Shown: piece after piece, positions 48,158-59,940 of the stretch
Layout of the letters: each line of letters opens with the position of its first letter
Numbering within the stretch: position 1 is the stretch's first letter
Assembly (NCBI RefSeq): GCF_030272615.1
Contig: NC_081406.1
Span: 469,508,400-469,572,399, forward strand
Length of the DNA: 64,000 nucleotides
Source of the DNA: Cryptomeria japonica
Lineage: Eukaryota; Streptophyta; Pinopsida; Cupressales; Cupressaceae
Reading direction: 5' to 3'
Notes under the pieces: model-generated
What the model saw: the letters and a program-made list of their open reading frames with translations, nothing else
What the model was told of the DNA's origin: nothing
Databases searched by the model: none
Made by a program: the position numbers and the translations under genes

Positions 48158-49560
48158 AGTTAAAAATATCGCATTATATTTATACTTTAGATTTAATCTA
48201 TATAAAATACTTTCGTCATTCAATTTTAATATATAATTTATTGAATTGAAAAAATATAACATATATCTTAACTTATTTTAAGATATATATACAAATTTAA
48301 TAACAATCTCACGTGCACATGCAAATTTGAACCAATTTTAGAATGACAGAATGATGGGTAAGGGTTGCACCTTGGAACGGTGTAAGTTCTACTTATGTAT
48401 GTGTGTGAATCCTTAAACGAAGTGCTATATATATTCTCCCTAGATACTAAAGCCCTTACTTCTAAGCGGAGCTCTATCTATATATGTGTGAGAAGCCAAA
48501 AATATCCATCCACCACCCTATTCCTTAAGTTTTAGCGGGGATCTACTTTTTGCGATGCGAAAACGAGCGACATGTGACCAACCGACATACATACAAGTAG
48601 ATAGAGTGAAGGTCACGTTCCCGGCATACTGACAAGCGAATCTGGTGCAGGTTTATTTTGAATAATGATGTACTGTAATGTAATGATGTAGTTGATATAA
48701 ATAAGAATTGGGTAAGTAAAGATTTGTTGGAAGTAGGAGTGCTTGCTGGAGTCTTTGACAGCTGAGCAGTCGAAGCTGGCCTTTTGGACTGTGCCTTGTT
48801 TTCAACACAAGAATCCCATTCCAAAGATGTCCATGTGAGCGCCACATGGAGAAACCTTTTTTCTCTTTTTATAACTTTGTATCTTTGCTTTCTTTCATCC
48901 CGCGTCTTGTACTATTCTCATTGCCCTTTATTGCTTATTCGGTCTATAAACCATTTCTTTATGCGCTGCAACCAGGACACAATCAATTTTTTCTTTGTAT
49001 ATGAAAGTTGGGTAGCCTTGTTTGTGCAACTCAGTTCATCTTTATGTGATGGTACTGCAGATTTTCTTCCTCACTTTTTTCCTGCAAATTTGTTAGTAAT
49101 ATGGGTGATGTTTTCTCCTAGAAACTGCGTTTTTTTTTCGGTTTAATTCGGTTGAGCTCCTCCTTATCAATTCATTCCATTTTTTTTTATGTTTTATTAA
49201 AAACTGTTTGATTTTTCTAATTTTGTCTGATTGTACGAAATTCACTATCTTTTCTTGAGAATATGATGTTTGTACTACTGGGCATGTGACGCCTGCATTC
49301 TTAATCATTGTTTATGACATTATGTGAATAAGTTGTTGAACTGTTTGTTTTCGCGGATTGGCTGCCGCTTGAGCTGCAGCTAAATACTACTCTGTACAAT
49401 CTAATTAGGTTCCGTAATATAATTGTCAGACTTGTATGCCACTCAAAATTTTAATATCCATTTCAGTCGAAATTTGTACTTATTGACATCGTCGGTCCAG
49501 GAAATGCAATGCTGATGATATGAGCCGTGTTGTCTGGACATTGAGCTGAGGCGAGGGAGA
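48158..49560 (+). promoter_or_regulatory. Upstream region of the DUF707 gene
   Basis: No convincing gene. The left 250 bp are A/T-rich. A G-box CACGTG lies at 48310-48315 and a TATATATA run at about 48426-48434. The rest is plausible 5' UTR or promoter, possibly with a 5' UTR intron that I cannot place. The open frames at 48543-48847 (minus) and 48784-49146 (plus) show no domain or codon signal. Confidence 0.4.
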
Positions 49561-52500
49561 ATGGGCTTCTCTTGCCTGGTGCAGAAAATAGCAGGAAAAT
49601 GCAGCTGCAAACAATCATATGTAAGTAACCTGTTTACCGTTTTCCACAACCTCAAATCTTTAGAATTGGTTGTTACATTAATGGCCAACAGTTTGTTTTA
49701 GCTTTCATGGAAACGAATGTAGTATGGATATTTGGCATTGTGCAAGTATGTGCGGTTTTCAAATTCCATGCGATTCACCTAAATCTTGAAATTGAAATGT
49801 TTCCGTACTACAGCAAGATGCTGTCAATTATATCCGTGACATAAGTGGAGAAATTGTTCACGGATTCTTTCTCGACCTCCACTAAAGCATTTCTCAAGAT
49901 GTGATTTCTCAAGATTTGTGTTATACTTTGCTTACAGATTGAAGGCCCATCTCAATCAGATGGGACATGCCAAAATTTTCGGTGTTGGCACAAATTTCTT
50001 TTAGTGACAGGACTTCTGCTACTAGCTTTTGTCATTGGCAGCTTTGTTCTTTACAGTAGAAATACACAAGTATGACATTCACTATTTCCCCTCTTTTTTC
50101 TGTACATTCTTTTCATATTTCATTTTCAGGCATGAGTTGTTTTGACAAAGCACATTTGTAGCATCTTGCCGTAGCTAGAATTTAACATATACAATAAAAA
50201 TTTACAATTGAGTCAGTTTGTACCATAAAGATGGTTTCACTCATTAATTTTGGCTTCTGAATTTGGGATATAAAATATATTCAACAAACTAGAAGGGTTT
50301 AAGAACTAATAAATGCTGTTATGTGGATATTACATGAACAGACATTGTCAATATGGCAGAGCTCCAATGAAATACAAGAGCACTTATCTGTAGAGTCCAA
50401 TGATATACAGAACAATGTGTCCTTTGCCATGGCCCCGGCTTCTGTTCTTACAGAGGAGGCTATCTCTAGTCCTTTGCAGCAGCCTGCCCCTAGTACCATG
50501 CAGGAACTTGCTCCTAGTACTATGCAGGAACCTGCTCCTAGTACTATGCAGAGGACTGATTCAAAAGAGATTAAGGTTTAATTTTCTACTTTATTCTTGT
50601 AATTGATGTGAATTGATGGACTGTTAAATTGAGTCTTCTTTTTCACTAACTTTTGGCTCATCAGGGTAAGTATGAAGAGCAATGCTTTGACAGAAGTGGA
50701 GCCTTGCCAAAAGCAGTAGTGCAGGAAACTTCAGACCTTGAGATGCGATCATTGTGGGGTGATCCTATGGAGGAGGTTAGTTGAACTTGACCTGTGAAAT
50801 TATGCAGATGCTAAGAAATGTTCATATAAGAGATCAGAAAGGGTATTGAATTTTTTTGTGTTGCTTGAACTTTTTATATGTTGTTTTGCGTTCACTATAT
50901 CATATTTTAGGCTTTGATTTGATTTTCTTCCTCACTTGTATCCTTGCATCGTTTGAAAACATGACATCCATGTTTGTGGATGAAAACCTTTGTTTCTTAG
51001 TCTTGGGCTAACATTCGGCCAATAAAAACATATAAACCATTTAATAGGCCTTTTTAATAAGGTTAACATAATTCAACTCCTGATTTTTTTCCAGTTATGT
51101 GGGTAGCTGGAAACTAACAAATACTTTGTTGGTTTTGAGTATGCACTGGAATTTTGTATTCTTTTGATTCATCATAATCATCATCTGTGATATATCCCTT
51201 GATTATGACACCATTACTTTTTGACAGGATAAAAGAAAAATTCCACAGAACTTGCTTGCAATTTCAGTAGGAATAAAGCAGAAAGAAAATGTGAAGAAAA
51301 TGCTTGAGAAGGTATATCTTTGGTTATATGTTTTATTGGATAGTTTGTTCTGTATACTTTTGACGTGTTGCATTGAAAGGGCAATGAGTCAAGTTTAAAC
51401 TAATGATACTAATTTTTAGTAGTTCATGATGATTGTGTTTCCAGTTTTGTCCAGAGAACTTTACTGTGATGCTATTCCATTATGATGGGGTAATAGATAA
51501 ATGGAGTGATTTAAAATGGAGTGAGAGGGCTATTCATGTGGCTGCAATCAATCAAACTAAGTGGTAGTATTGACAGCCAAGCTACCACCAACCTTCAGAG
51601 TTTCTTTTTCTTTAGTAATGATGTATTTGGCAAAGGGAATCGTGAGAGCTTTTCTTATGACATACCATATAAAATGTGTTCTGAATGCCATGCTTAATGA
51701 GTTCTTAATTTTCTATTTTTGAGATTCTGATTGTTGGAGCGCATTTCCATTCAAGGTGGTTTGCAAAAAGATTCTTGCATCCAGATATAGTTGCCATTTA
51801 CAACTATATTTTCCTTTGGGACGAGGATCTTGGAGTTGAAAATTTCAATGCAGATAGGTATGCATTACTTATGCTATATTAAGTTGCCTCATTAACATAA
51901 GTTTGCATCCTTGAAAGTCTAGGCAATGTTATATTCATTATACAGTCTTTTGTTTTCTAACATTAGAGCTTGTTGAATTTTAATAAAATATAAGCACTTG
52001 TTGAACAGGTATACTAGTACTATTCTATCTGTAAACAGTTTTTCCTTCATATTGGTAATTAAGAACTGTTTCATGACTTGGCTTATCAAAATCCTATAAA
52101 TCTTGCGGAATATAGCATAAAATGTACTCCCCACCCTTTGAGTGATTGATAAATGATAAAAGCCTTTACATGCTTGCATAATCACTATGTCATGAGACAT
52201 AAATACTTTTACTACTAGTAAAATATTGGTTTGATGAGGTTCCATCAAAATGATATTCCCGAGCCACCTCTACATAGCATTAGGCATTTTAGAATTTAAT
52301 GTTTTTTTACCCTATTATTCTATTGTTGGTTTTGTGATTGTTAGGTCTTAGTGTTACCATTTTGAGTCTCAGCTCATCTAATAATGAAAATGGCAACCTG
52401 TTCTTTCCATTTTTTAAACAGAAAAGTTGCAAAATTTAAGAATTGAACAAATATCATCAAAATGCTAGTGACAAGTATTTTCAAGGATCCTGTCTAATGA

Positions 52501-53565
52501 TATTTATATTTTGTGACTGTTTTCTGCCCTACTTTTGACATTTAGCATAAATCAGTGTCAAAATGAATATGTCTTTGCAATCTATGTATTCAGATATTTG
52601 AAAGGATAAGTATAAAAAAATTCAATCTTTTTCAAATTCTTATTGCAATACCTTGCTTCTTATGGAATGCATGCTTCCTGTTTTGAATTTAGTGTTTCAT
52701 AATTATTTCCATTATAACGAAAATAGAGAGTTTTTATTGAGGTAATACCTGCATGTTATGTATTGCAGCAATCTAGCTTATGTGGCAAAATCAACCTTAG
52801 CATGTATTATGTATGGATATCATATGATGCACATGTGAAAGGAATGAGACTAAATTAAGTATTAGAATGAGTGGACAAGAAAAATTTTAAATTCTATAGT
52901 GCTAGCATTATTAATGGATTGTTTAATATTTTTTTAATTGAAAATATTCTTATGGCATTTTGCTAATATGTAAACCTGTTAGATACTTGACTATTATGGA
53001 GGAAGAAGGATTGGAAATTTCACAGCCTGCTTTGGATAGATCTAAGTCAGAGGTTCACCATGAAATCACTGCAAGGATTAAACGATCAAGGGTCCACAGG
53101 CAAGATTCTCTGTTCTATTGATTATATTTGCCATAGAGTTGTATGCTGCTAGATTAAACGGCATTAGGGAAAAATTCTTTGCAGAAGAAAATAATGTTCA
53201 TTTGGATTAAACCTGTCAAATATTCACTCTTCCAATGATATCAGTCCATTGTTAATCTAGAAATTGCATGTATTGGAACTGTTCCAATTATAAATTTGTT
53301 TTGTGACCTTCAGAAGGATGTATAAAAATCGAGGTGGTCATCTATGCTTCGAAAATAGCACTGGACCTCCTTGTACTGGGTAAGATATATGAGTGAGTTA
53401 ACTCCTTCAAAGAAATTATTACAGCATATCGTTTTATGTTAATAATTTTGATGGTAAATATGTACTAATTTGTTGCAAGTTTTCTACCTCTTACTTAGAT
53501 GGGTAGAGATGATGGCTCCTGTATTCTCACGGGCTGCATGGCGCTGTACATGGGGTATGATCCAG
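49561..53565 (+). CDS. DUF707-family protein (predicted type II membrane protein), exons 1-10, 3' end beyond window
   Basis: Ten exons join in frame (364 codons): 49561-49620, 49938-50069, 50342-50575, 50665-50775, 51228-51311, 51445-51563, 51756-51857, 52983-53099, 53314-53379, 53499-53565. All introns are GT-AG except intron 8, which is GC-AG (donor CAG|GCAAGA). Residues about 40-58 form one membrane helix (FLLVTGLLLLAFVIGSFVL) after a Cys-rich N-terminus. A low-complexity stalk with four APSTMQ-like repeats (residues about 115-140) follows. The DUF707 domain starts near residue 150 (ALPKAVVQETSDLEM) and includes NLLAISVGIKQKENV, VMLFHYDG, WWFAKRFLHPD, FLWDEDLGVENF and GWVEMMAPVFSRAAWRCTWG. 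The family is often labelled lysine-ketoglutarate reductase trans-splicing related, but its biochemical role is not established; the fold resembles Golgi glycosyltransferases. The expected domain end is not found before 64000. The start was chosen because ATG 49561 gives a short exon that joins in phase. Confidence 0.88.
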
Positions 53566-53617
53566 GTACTTGTCTCTAAACATTTGATTCCAATATTAGG
53601 AAGTATGCCTTTTTTTT

Positions 53618-53886
53618 CACTTGTTTACTTTTTATTGGTAGTTGCATCAAATATAAATCAATTTAGAGCTTGAAAGCATAGAATGAGAATCGCATTAGCA
53701 AGTAGGATAGATGCTATTATGCCTATATGATTTCAGGACACCCAAATTGATCACTTGTTTATTTTTTATTGACAGTTGCATCAAAATACAAATGATAATT
53801 TAGAACTTAAAAGCATAGAATGAGAATTACATTAGTAAGTGGGATAGATGCTATTATGCTAAAAAAACCTCAGAACACCCAAATCG
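53618..53886. repeat. Intronic tandem repeat, two units of about 134 bp (left pair)
   Basis: Unit 1 is 53618-53751 and unit 2 is 53752-53886. Both start CACTTGTTT and contain GTTGCATCAAA, GCATAGAATGAGAAT and GGATAGATGCTATTATGC. They lie in intron 10 of the DUF707 gene, just before the copia insertion, and match the pair at 63061-63332. Confidence 0.8.
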
Positions 53887-53914
53887 ATGTAATTACCTAT
53901 CCGTAGAAAGGGAA

Positions 53915-54718
53915 TGTTGATGATTTATAGCTTCGGTCGGAGTCGTCTCATAAAATCATATAAATGCTGATTATAGTTGATATGAATATATACATATTAA
54001 TATATATAATAATAATAAGTGTTCTTGTTATTATTATATATATGAATATTTATATATACATAATTTACATTAATCATATTGTTTATACCAAATCGAATAT
54101 GAGCACCGTATCTATATAAGTATCGATTATATTGATCAAATGAAATGATCAATATAAATCGATTCTCCACATTTATAGTTCGATATCATTTATCGCTGTG
54201 TATATCGACAATAGTCGATCTCCTTCCAAAAACGATTATGAGAATCGTTACTTGCAGATAACAGTGATAACCAACGATTATGAGAATCGTTATCTATTGT
54301 TAACCGATAACAAACGATTAGGAGAATCGTTGTCTTACAAATCAGATTATTACTTTCGGTATGTTAAGAGGCATCTCAATGAAGAGACATGTCTCCACGT
54401 ATGTGGAGACATGTCTATTCATCGACATGTCTCCATGTACGTATAGGCATGTCTGTCCATTGACGTGCCTATACCGTAAGGTATATATTATGATGGAGTT
54501 CTATTCTAATAGGTAAGCACAGTAATCGAAAGTGCAAGCCTTTAGATATCAATCTCCTTCATTTAGCAGTCTTGCGAATATGTTATGCATTAAGTTGTGT
54601 TCCCTTCACATAAGCAACAACTTGCACTCATGAGCTCATTGTCATATAGTTTAGTGTGAACCAAGTATTAGAAAAAATAAAAACTACTCACATATCTAAT
54701 CTGATCCAAACTTTAACA
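53915..54718 (+). repeat. 5' LTR of C3
   Basis: 804 bp, TGTTGATGATTTATAGC to CTTTAACA. It contains three copies of a short palindrome AACGATTATGAGAATCGTT (about 54225-54330). It also contains palindromic ACATGTCTCCACGT / ACGTGGAGACATGT-like words (about 54387-54470). It is shorter than the 3' LTR by about 82 bp. Confidence 0.92.
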
Positions 54719-54733
54719 TGGTATCATAGCTAG
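54719..54733 (+). other. Primer-binding site of C3
   Basis: TGGTATCATAGCTAG directly after the LTR. It matches the initiator-Met complement TGGTATCAGAGC except for two bases. Confidence 0.8.
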
Positions 54734-54815
54734 TTTAAAGAAAAGATTCGATCAGATTTGTAAAAGGGAAACAACCAATCTCCATTAAAAGTTCTAGAAT
54801 TCTATATTCAACAAA

Positions 54816-55298
54816 ATGGTGAATGGAGTTAGACCCGAGGACCGACTTGAAGGAGCTGCAAATTTTGTATCTTGGAAGTTTAAAATGATGCTCGCATTAA
54901 AGGAAATGAATTAAACACTCTTGTGGAAAAGGCCTTGCCCATGCCCGATGAAGAAGACAAAAAAATCCTATGGACAAGAAATAATAATAAAGCTATGAAA
55001 CTATTGGTGGATGGAGAAAAAGATCATATTGTTCCTATTATCTCAAAATTAGATACTGCTTATCTAATGTTTTCAACACTAGAGAACATGTTTGAGATAA
55101 ATAACACTAGCAGGGTTCTTGCTCTAAAACAACAACTTCACCACATCAAAATGAACCAAAGTGAGACTATCACTTCATATTTCATGAGGATAACGGAGCT
55201 AAGAAACCAATTATCTACTATTGGTCACACATTCGATAGCAAGGAGTTGACTATGCTGGCACTCAACGAACTTCCTACTTCTTGGGAATCGTTTATTC
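54816..55298 (+). pseudogene. C3 gag, 5' part
   Basis: Starts MVNGVRPEDRLEGAANFVSW at 54816. A frameshift near 54905 moves to the frame ending at 55298. The second part carries a UBN2-type copia gag core (MFEINNTSRVLALKQQL, YFMRITELRNQLSTI, LALNELPTSWESF). The frame is cut by the insertion at 55299 and resumes at 58013 after the duplicated TATTC. Confidence 0.85.
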
Positions 55299-55662
55299 TG
55301 TTAGAGTAATTGGGTCTTTACTTGATTAATTAAACGATATTTGTTTAATTAATTAAGTTCCCTTTATCTCTTTTACACTTAAGCTAACATTAGGTGCACA
55401 ATAATTAATTCTTTTATTAATTATTATGTGCAAGCCTAGGGTTTTCCCTTTTAGGGTTTCTTGACCTATTAGAGGTTAATTCTTTTCTTTGTATCATTAT
55501 CACATTACACATTTTTGTGAATATTTAGCTCTCATCTTTTTGAGCATTCTTCTGTGTATTTGGTTTTTTGTTGTTGCTTCCTTGCTTCTCCTTTTAACAG
55601 GTTTATTTCAGCTTGCAAAGATCATTTGGGCTCCTGTGGTGTTGTATTTATCAACTCTCACA
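55299..55662 (+). repeat. 5' LTR of N1
   Basis: 364 bp, TGTTAGAGTAATTGGG to CAACTCTCACA. It contains an A/T palindrome region (TTAATTAAACGATATTTGTTTAATTAATTAA). Confidence 0.92.
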
Positions 55663-56084
55663 TGGTATCAGAGCTTCAGATCTGCAACTACCTGTTCTTG
55701 TTTTGAGTTTTTTGCATTGGAAGTAGATCTGGGGTTTTTCAGAAGTTTTTTATGCGCCTAGGGATATGCCTTTTTTCTGAGCACTTTGGGCCTAAACGGA
55801 CCTTACCATCATGCTCAGAAGGCCCAAAAACCCCTATGGTCATATAAAACTTGACCAATTTCGTCACCTGAGCCTCTGGGGGTATTTTTTTTTTCTCTGT
55901 ACCAGGTCGTACGACCTTGGCACGCAATTCGAGAATTTTTTTAAAATTTTTTTTTTTGCTTTTTTATGGCATGCAGGCCGAATTTTGATTTTTTACAAAA
56001 AAATAAAAATAAAAACAAAAAACATGGGCATAGTTTTTAAAAAAAATCAAAACCTTGGGGTTCCCCATGGTACACAGGGTACCG

Positions 56085-56445
56085 TGGGGCCCCTTGGTCC
56101 TGCCAGCTCGGGCCCCGTGCCGCCACCTGCCAGCCTTCTCTCTGCTGGCCCCCGCCGCCCGTGCCTGCGCCTGCCCGCCCGCCGCTGCACTGCCTCGCCC
56201 GACCGCCTCCTCTCTGCCCGCGGTCGCCTCTCCTCCGGCCGCTGCCGGCCCAGAGCCGCTCGCGGCCGCCGGAAACCCTACGCCTGCCCGCCCGTTGCTG
56301 CACTGCCCAGCCCGACCGCCTCCTCATTGCTCGTGGCCGCCTCTCCTCTGACCACCACCGGCCCAGAGCCGCCCGACCGCTGCCACCGGAGCGTCGCCCG
56401 CGGGCCACCTCCGCCCGGCCCTGCCACCAAGCAGCCTCCGTGTGC
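56085..56445. repeat. GC-rich duplicated core of N1
   Basis: A strongly GC-rich island in an A/T-rich neighbourhood. It consists largely of two copies of a unit of about 115 bp starting CGCCTGCCCGCCCG (about 56167 and 56282), each containing CTGCACTGCC, GACCGCCTCCTC and CCGGCCCAGAGCCG. Open frames on both strands encode Arg/Pro/Ala-rich runs and look like composition artefacts. Function unknown. Confidence 0.75.
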
Positions 56446-57633
56446 CCTCTTGTGTATATGGGTTGTTTTTTTCCTCATAACTTGGGCAAACGGAGTCGTT
56501 TTTTCGAAAACGAATAGGCGTCGGAAAGCTGGTTCCGAGCCAGACCTCGTGGTATTGGAATTTTTTTTCAAATTTGCTGTTTGACTGTACTTTTTTCCAG
56601 TCAAAGTGGGGTCTCTTTTCTGCACTTCCGGAGCCGTAGAATGAGCATCCGAACTCCGTTTTTTGAAAACTTTATATTGTTGGAAAGCTTGTTCTGTGCA
56701 GTTTCCAGTCATATGAGTTTTCTTTCCAGATTCTGCTCCAGGAATATTTTATTCATTTTTTTGCTTTTCAACACTCTGGTAAATATCTTGGTTGTTTCAG
56801 GTCCTGGGATCTCTTTCTCTGAGTAGGATGTCTCGGTTTTGGTTGTTCTTTCTATTTCCTGTCTTCTTATCATTGTAGCATTTTATTTATGCAAACGCAC
56901 TGAGATAAAGTGCCATCATGCATTGTTTACTTGGGATCTTGCACATCTTGTGCCTTATTGTACATGCACTACTTTATAAAGTGCCATGGGGGGGTTGATG
57001 TTTGCCTTTTGTTTGCCATCTACCTTTGTCCAGTGAGTGTTCCTTCCACGACATTCGCCTCATGATGTGTGTCGAGTGAGTGTTCCTTCCACGACACTAT
57101 GTGCTTTCTTTGCACCTTCGATGTTCCTGGTTCTTCGTCATGCAGTTCTTGTTGGCCGTTCTTTTCAGTGTACCTGCCCCTGTCCCTTTTCAGCATTATG
57201 TGGAGGTTTGTCCTGTTGGTTCTAATGTTTCCGTGGTTCGATTGATCAGCTCTTCAGGCTTTGGTTTCTCATGCCATCTGTATCTTCGAGTTCAGTTGTT
57301 TTCTTTTGTTTGCCATTTGATTCGAGTAGCGTCATTTGAGGGCACTCATGCAGATTACAGTCTTCTCTACCTGGTCATGTTGTATTTCAGTGGAGGTTCT
57401 TCAGATCAGCAGTTACTCTTCAACAGTGTTTGCAGCTATTTCATGCTTCAATGGTGTTCTTCTTGCTTTTCCATCTTTGTTTGGAGTAGAGTTTTTTCCC
57501 ACATGGTTTTCTCTATTTCTCCGGTTCATAGAGATTTGGTTGTATTGGGTACCTGATCAGGCCTTGTTGCCGAGACCCATCTTTCTTGCTTTTAGTAGTT
57601 GTTCTAGGTTTTAACTTCTCCCTAAGTGTAGCT
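56446..57633 (+). other. N1 interior, 3' part, no gene recognised
   Basis: T-rich, with several open frames of 60-160 codons (for example 57080-57556) rich in Phe, Leu, Ser and Cys. There are no starts in good context, no domains and no codon bias that I can see. Two GGAGYCGTxxxxTCxAAAAC-like segments (about 56486 and 56630-56670) may be an internal repeat. Confidence 0.45.
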
Positions 57634-57643
57634 TAAGGGGGGG

Positions 57644-58007
57644 TGTTAGAGTAATCGGGTCTTTACTTGATTAATTAAACGACATTTGTTTAATTAATTA
57701 AGTTCCCTTTATCTCTTTTACACTTAAGCTAACATTAGGTGCATAATAATTAATTCTTTTATTAATTATTATGTGCAAGCCTAGAGTTTTTCCTTTTAGG
57801 GTTTCTTGACCTATTAGAGGTTAATTCTTTTCTTTGTATCATTATCACATTACACATTTTTGTGAATATTGAGCTCTCATTTTTTTGAGCATTCTTCTGT
57901 GCATTTGGTTTTTCTTTGTTGCTTCCTTGCTTCTCCTTGTAACAGATTTATTTCAGCTTGCAAAGATCATTTGGGCTCCTGTGGTGTTGTATTTCTCAAC
58001 TCTCACA
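57644..58007 (+). repeat. 3' LTR of N1
   Basis: 364 bp, TGTTAGAGTAATCGGG to CAACTCTCACA, same length as 55299-55662. Preceded by the polypurine tract at 57634-57643. Confidence 0.92.
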
Positions 58008-58012
58008 TATTC

Positions 58013-58576
58013 AAGGAATTAGTGCTTGATCGGTTGAAGACTGATTGTATACAAGAAGAATCTAGATTGATCACTAGAGGGACTATAATTAATTCCCAAA
58101 ATGAAGAGATGCAAGCCCTAAACTCTCAGTCTCACTAAAGAGGAAAGAGGAATAACTCCAAGAAGAGGAGAGGTAAGGACTCAACTAGGAAGCAATCATT
58201 CAAAAGGAAGAGAGACCTATCTAAAGTACAATGCTTTAGATGTGATAAATATGGTCACATTGCTAGAAAGTGTCCTGATAGACCTAAGCCTCGAGCCTTG
58301 ATTGCTGAAGTCAGTGAGGCCAACACAGACTCTGAAAGACTCGTATTCTACTCAGCTCTATCCAGTCAAGTATCAACCAACCTTAACACCTGGGTAATAG
58401 ATAGTGGGGTATCTCGGCATATAACAAGATTCAAAGAGCACTTAGACACTATGATAGAAAAATCTGTTGAGGAAGTCACAATTGGGGATGATTCAAACTA
58501 CCCAGTGAATGGGATTTGAACCTTTACCATTGAACTAAAATCAGGCATTGCCCTTCAATTAATAGGTGTACTATTT
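58013..58576 (+). pseudogene. C3 gag end and protease
   Basis: Gag resumes with FKELVLDRLKTD. After a stop at 58136-58138, a basic stretch precedes one CCHC knuckle, CFRCDKYGHIARKC (58232-58273). The copia protease follows: NTWVIDSGVSRHIT near 58388-58430, with DSG present and Val where Ala is usual. A stop at 58517-58519 then breaks the frame. Stops within this short stretch make a functional polyprotein unlikely. Confidence 0.88.
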
Positions 58577-59940
58577 GTGCCAGGCATCAAACGCAACCTA
58601 ATTTCCATATCAGCTCTTGAAGACAAAGGATATAGAATCACCTTCATGGATGGAAAAGTCTTAGCTTGGCCTAAGAACTCAAACATCAAGAAGGCACACA
58701 CCATTGGAGTTCGACATGGGTGCCTGTACAAACTTTGCACCTCTCCTTCACAAGCACTTATTCATGAATCTTCTAACACTTGTGAATTATGGCATAGAAG
58801 ATTAGGGCATCTTCATTTTTGTGCTCTACCCTCTATAGAGAAAATGGTGACAGGGATACCTAAGCTGACCCAAGAACATGAAGGAATCTGCAAAGGGTGT
58901 GCCTTAGGGAAAAATACCAAGGGCACATTTCATAATAGTGAAAGTAAATCCAAAAATGTATTAGAAATTGTTCATTTTGATTTATGTGGACCTATGTTAG
59001 TAACCTCCTTAGGAGGATTTTTGTATTATGTTATTTTTGTAGATGATTATTCTAGGAAAACATGGATATATTTTCTAAAGTGTAAAGAGTTTGATGAAGT
59101 CCTTAAAAGGTTTGAGGAATTCAAGGCTTTAGTAGAAAATATATCAAGTAAAAGTATAAAGACCCTTAGATCAGATAATGGGGGGGAATACATCTCTAAA
59201 AACTTTAAATTTTTTTGTAATAATGTTGGGATTAAGAGGGAGTTCATTGTTCCTTACAACCCTCAACAAAATGGGGTAGCAGAAAGGAAAAACATAACTA
59301 TTGTAGAAGCAACCAAAGTCATGATGCATGACCAAAACCTTCATACCTCATTCTAGGCTGAAGCCTCTAGTGCTGCTGTGTATATCCAAAACAGATGTTC
59401 ACATTCCTTTCTTGATAACAAAACTCCTGAAGAAGCATTCATAGGAATCAAACCTGACATAGGTCACTTAAGAATTTTTGGCTGTCCTGTTTACATTCAC
59501 ATCCCTAAGGAGAAAAGATCTAAATTAGAACCCTCTGGGAAAAAGGGAATCTTTGTTGGGTATAGTGAAACTTCTAAAGCCTATAGGGTCTATATTCCAA
59601 GTCAAAAACAAATTGAACTAAGCAGGGATGTAATATTTGAAGAGGATGTTGCATTCAAAAGATCTAAGGATGTTAATGAAACAGATGATGAATCCCCTCA
59701 ATACAGTGAAAAGGATCACTCCTCCGAGATTCTGAGTGAGACTCACGAATCAATTGAAGGCAACAATCACATTGAACCTATGGACTATATGGTTGAACCT
59801 AGGGACACTAATGTGAGTAAGAAAAGACCACTATGGGCCAAGAAGATGATTGAGGAGGCTGAAAATTATGCAGCTCCAAAAGGAATTTTCAGGGGAAGTA
59901 AAAGACCTGATAGATTCTCTAGCTATATTGCTTTAATGAG
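58577..59940 (+). pseudogene. C3 integrase
   Basis: The zinc-binding HHCC region reads WHRRLGHLHF and CKGCALGK (about 58790-58915). The catalytic core keeps all three acidic positions: HFDLCGPM, LRSDNGGEY and NGVAERKN. One TAG at 59354-59356 replaces the Trp codon usually found before AEA. The C-terminal part contains LRIFGCPVYIHIPKEKRSKL and GIFVGYSETSKAYRVY, the standard GKGY-like copia tail. Apart from the single stop it is well preserved. Confidence 0.9.

Larger units (their letters stand above)
55299..58007 (+). mobile_element. Non-autonomous LTR element N1 in the gag of C3
   Basis: 2709 bp with equal 364-bp LTRs (55299-55662 and 57644-58007), target-site duplication TATTC (55294-55298 and 58008-58012), perfect primer site TGGTATCAGAGC (55663-55674) and polypurine tract TTAAGGGGGGG (57634-57643). 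By eye the LTRs differ at about a dozen bases. The 1.98-kb interior shows no gag, protease, RT or integrase motif. It resembles small non-autonomous LTR elements (TRIM/LARD-like) that borrow proteins from a partner. Confidence 0.9.

Noticed and set aside
48543-48847. Minus-strand gene of 100 codons upstream of DUF707
   Set aside because: Two overlapping frames, Ser/Thr/Leu-rich, without domain; more likely promoter or 5' UTR of the DUF707 gene.
53091-53092. GT donor inside exon 8 (TCAAGG|GTCCAC)
   Set aside because: Joining from here to the acceptor at 53313 gives an immediate TAA after three codons. The GC donor at 53100 keeps the conserved frame.
56037-56712. GC-rich frames on both strands of N1 that could be read as a Pro/Arg-rich protein
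   Set aside because: Five overlapping frames are open simultaneously because stops are rare in GC-rich DNA. There is no domain and the unit is a tandem duplication.
57080-57556. Possible envelope-like or membrane protein in N1 (Phe/Leu/Cys-rich frame)
   Set aside because: T-rich sequence gives hydrophobic translations in any frame. There is no signal, no supporting start and no family resemblance.
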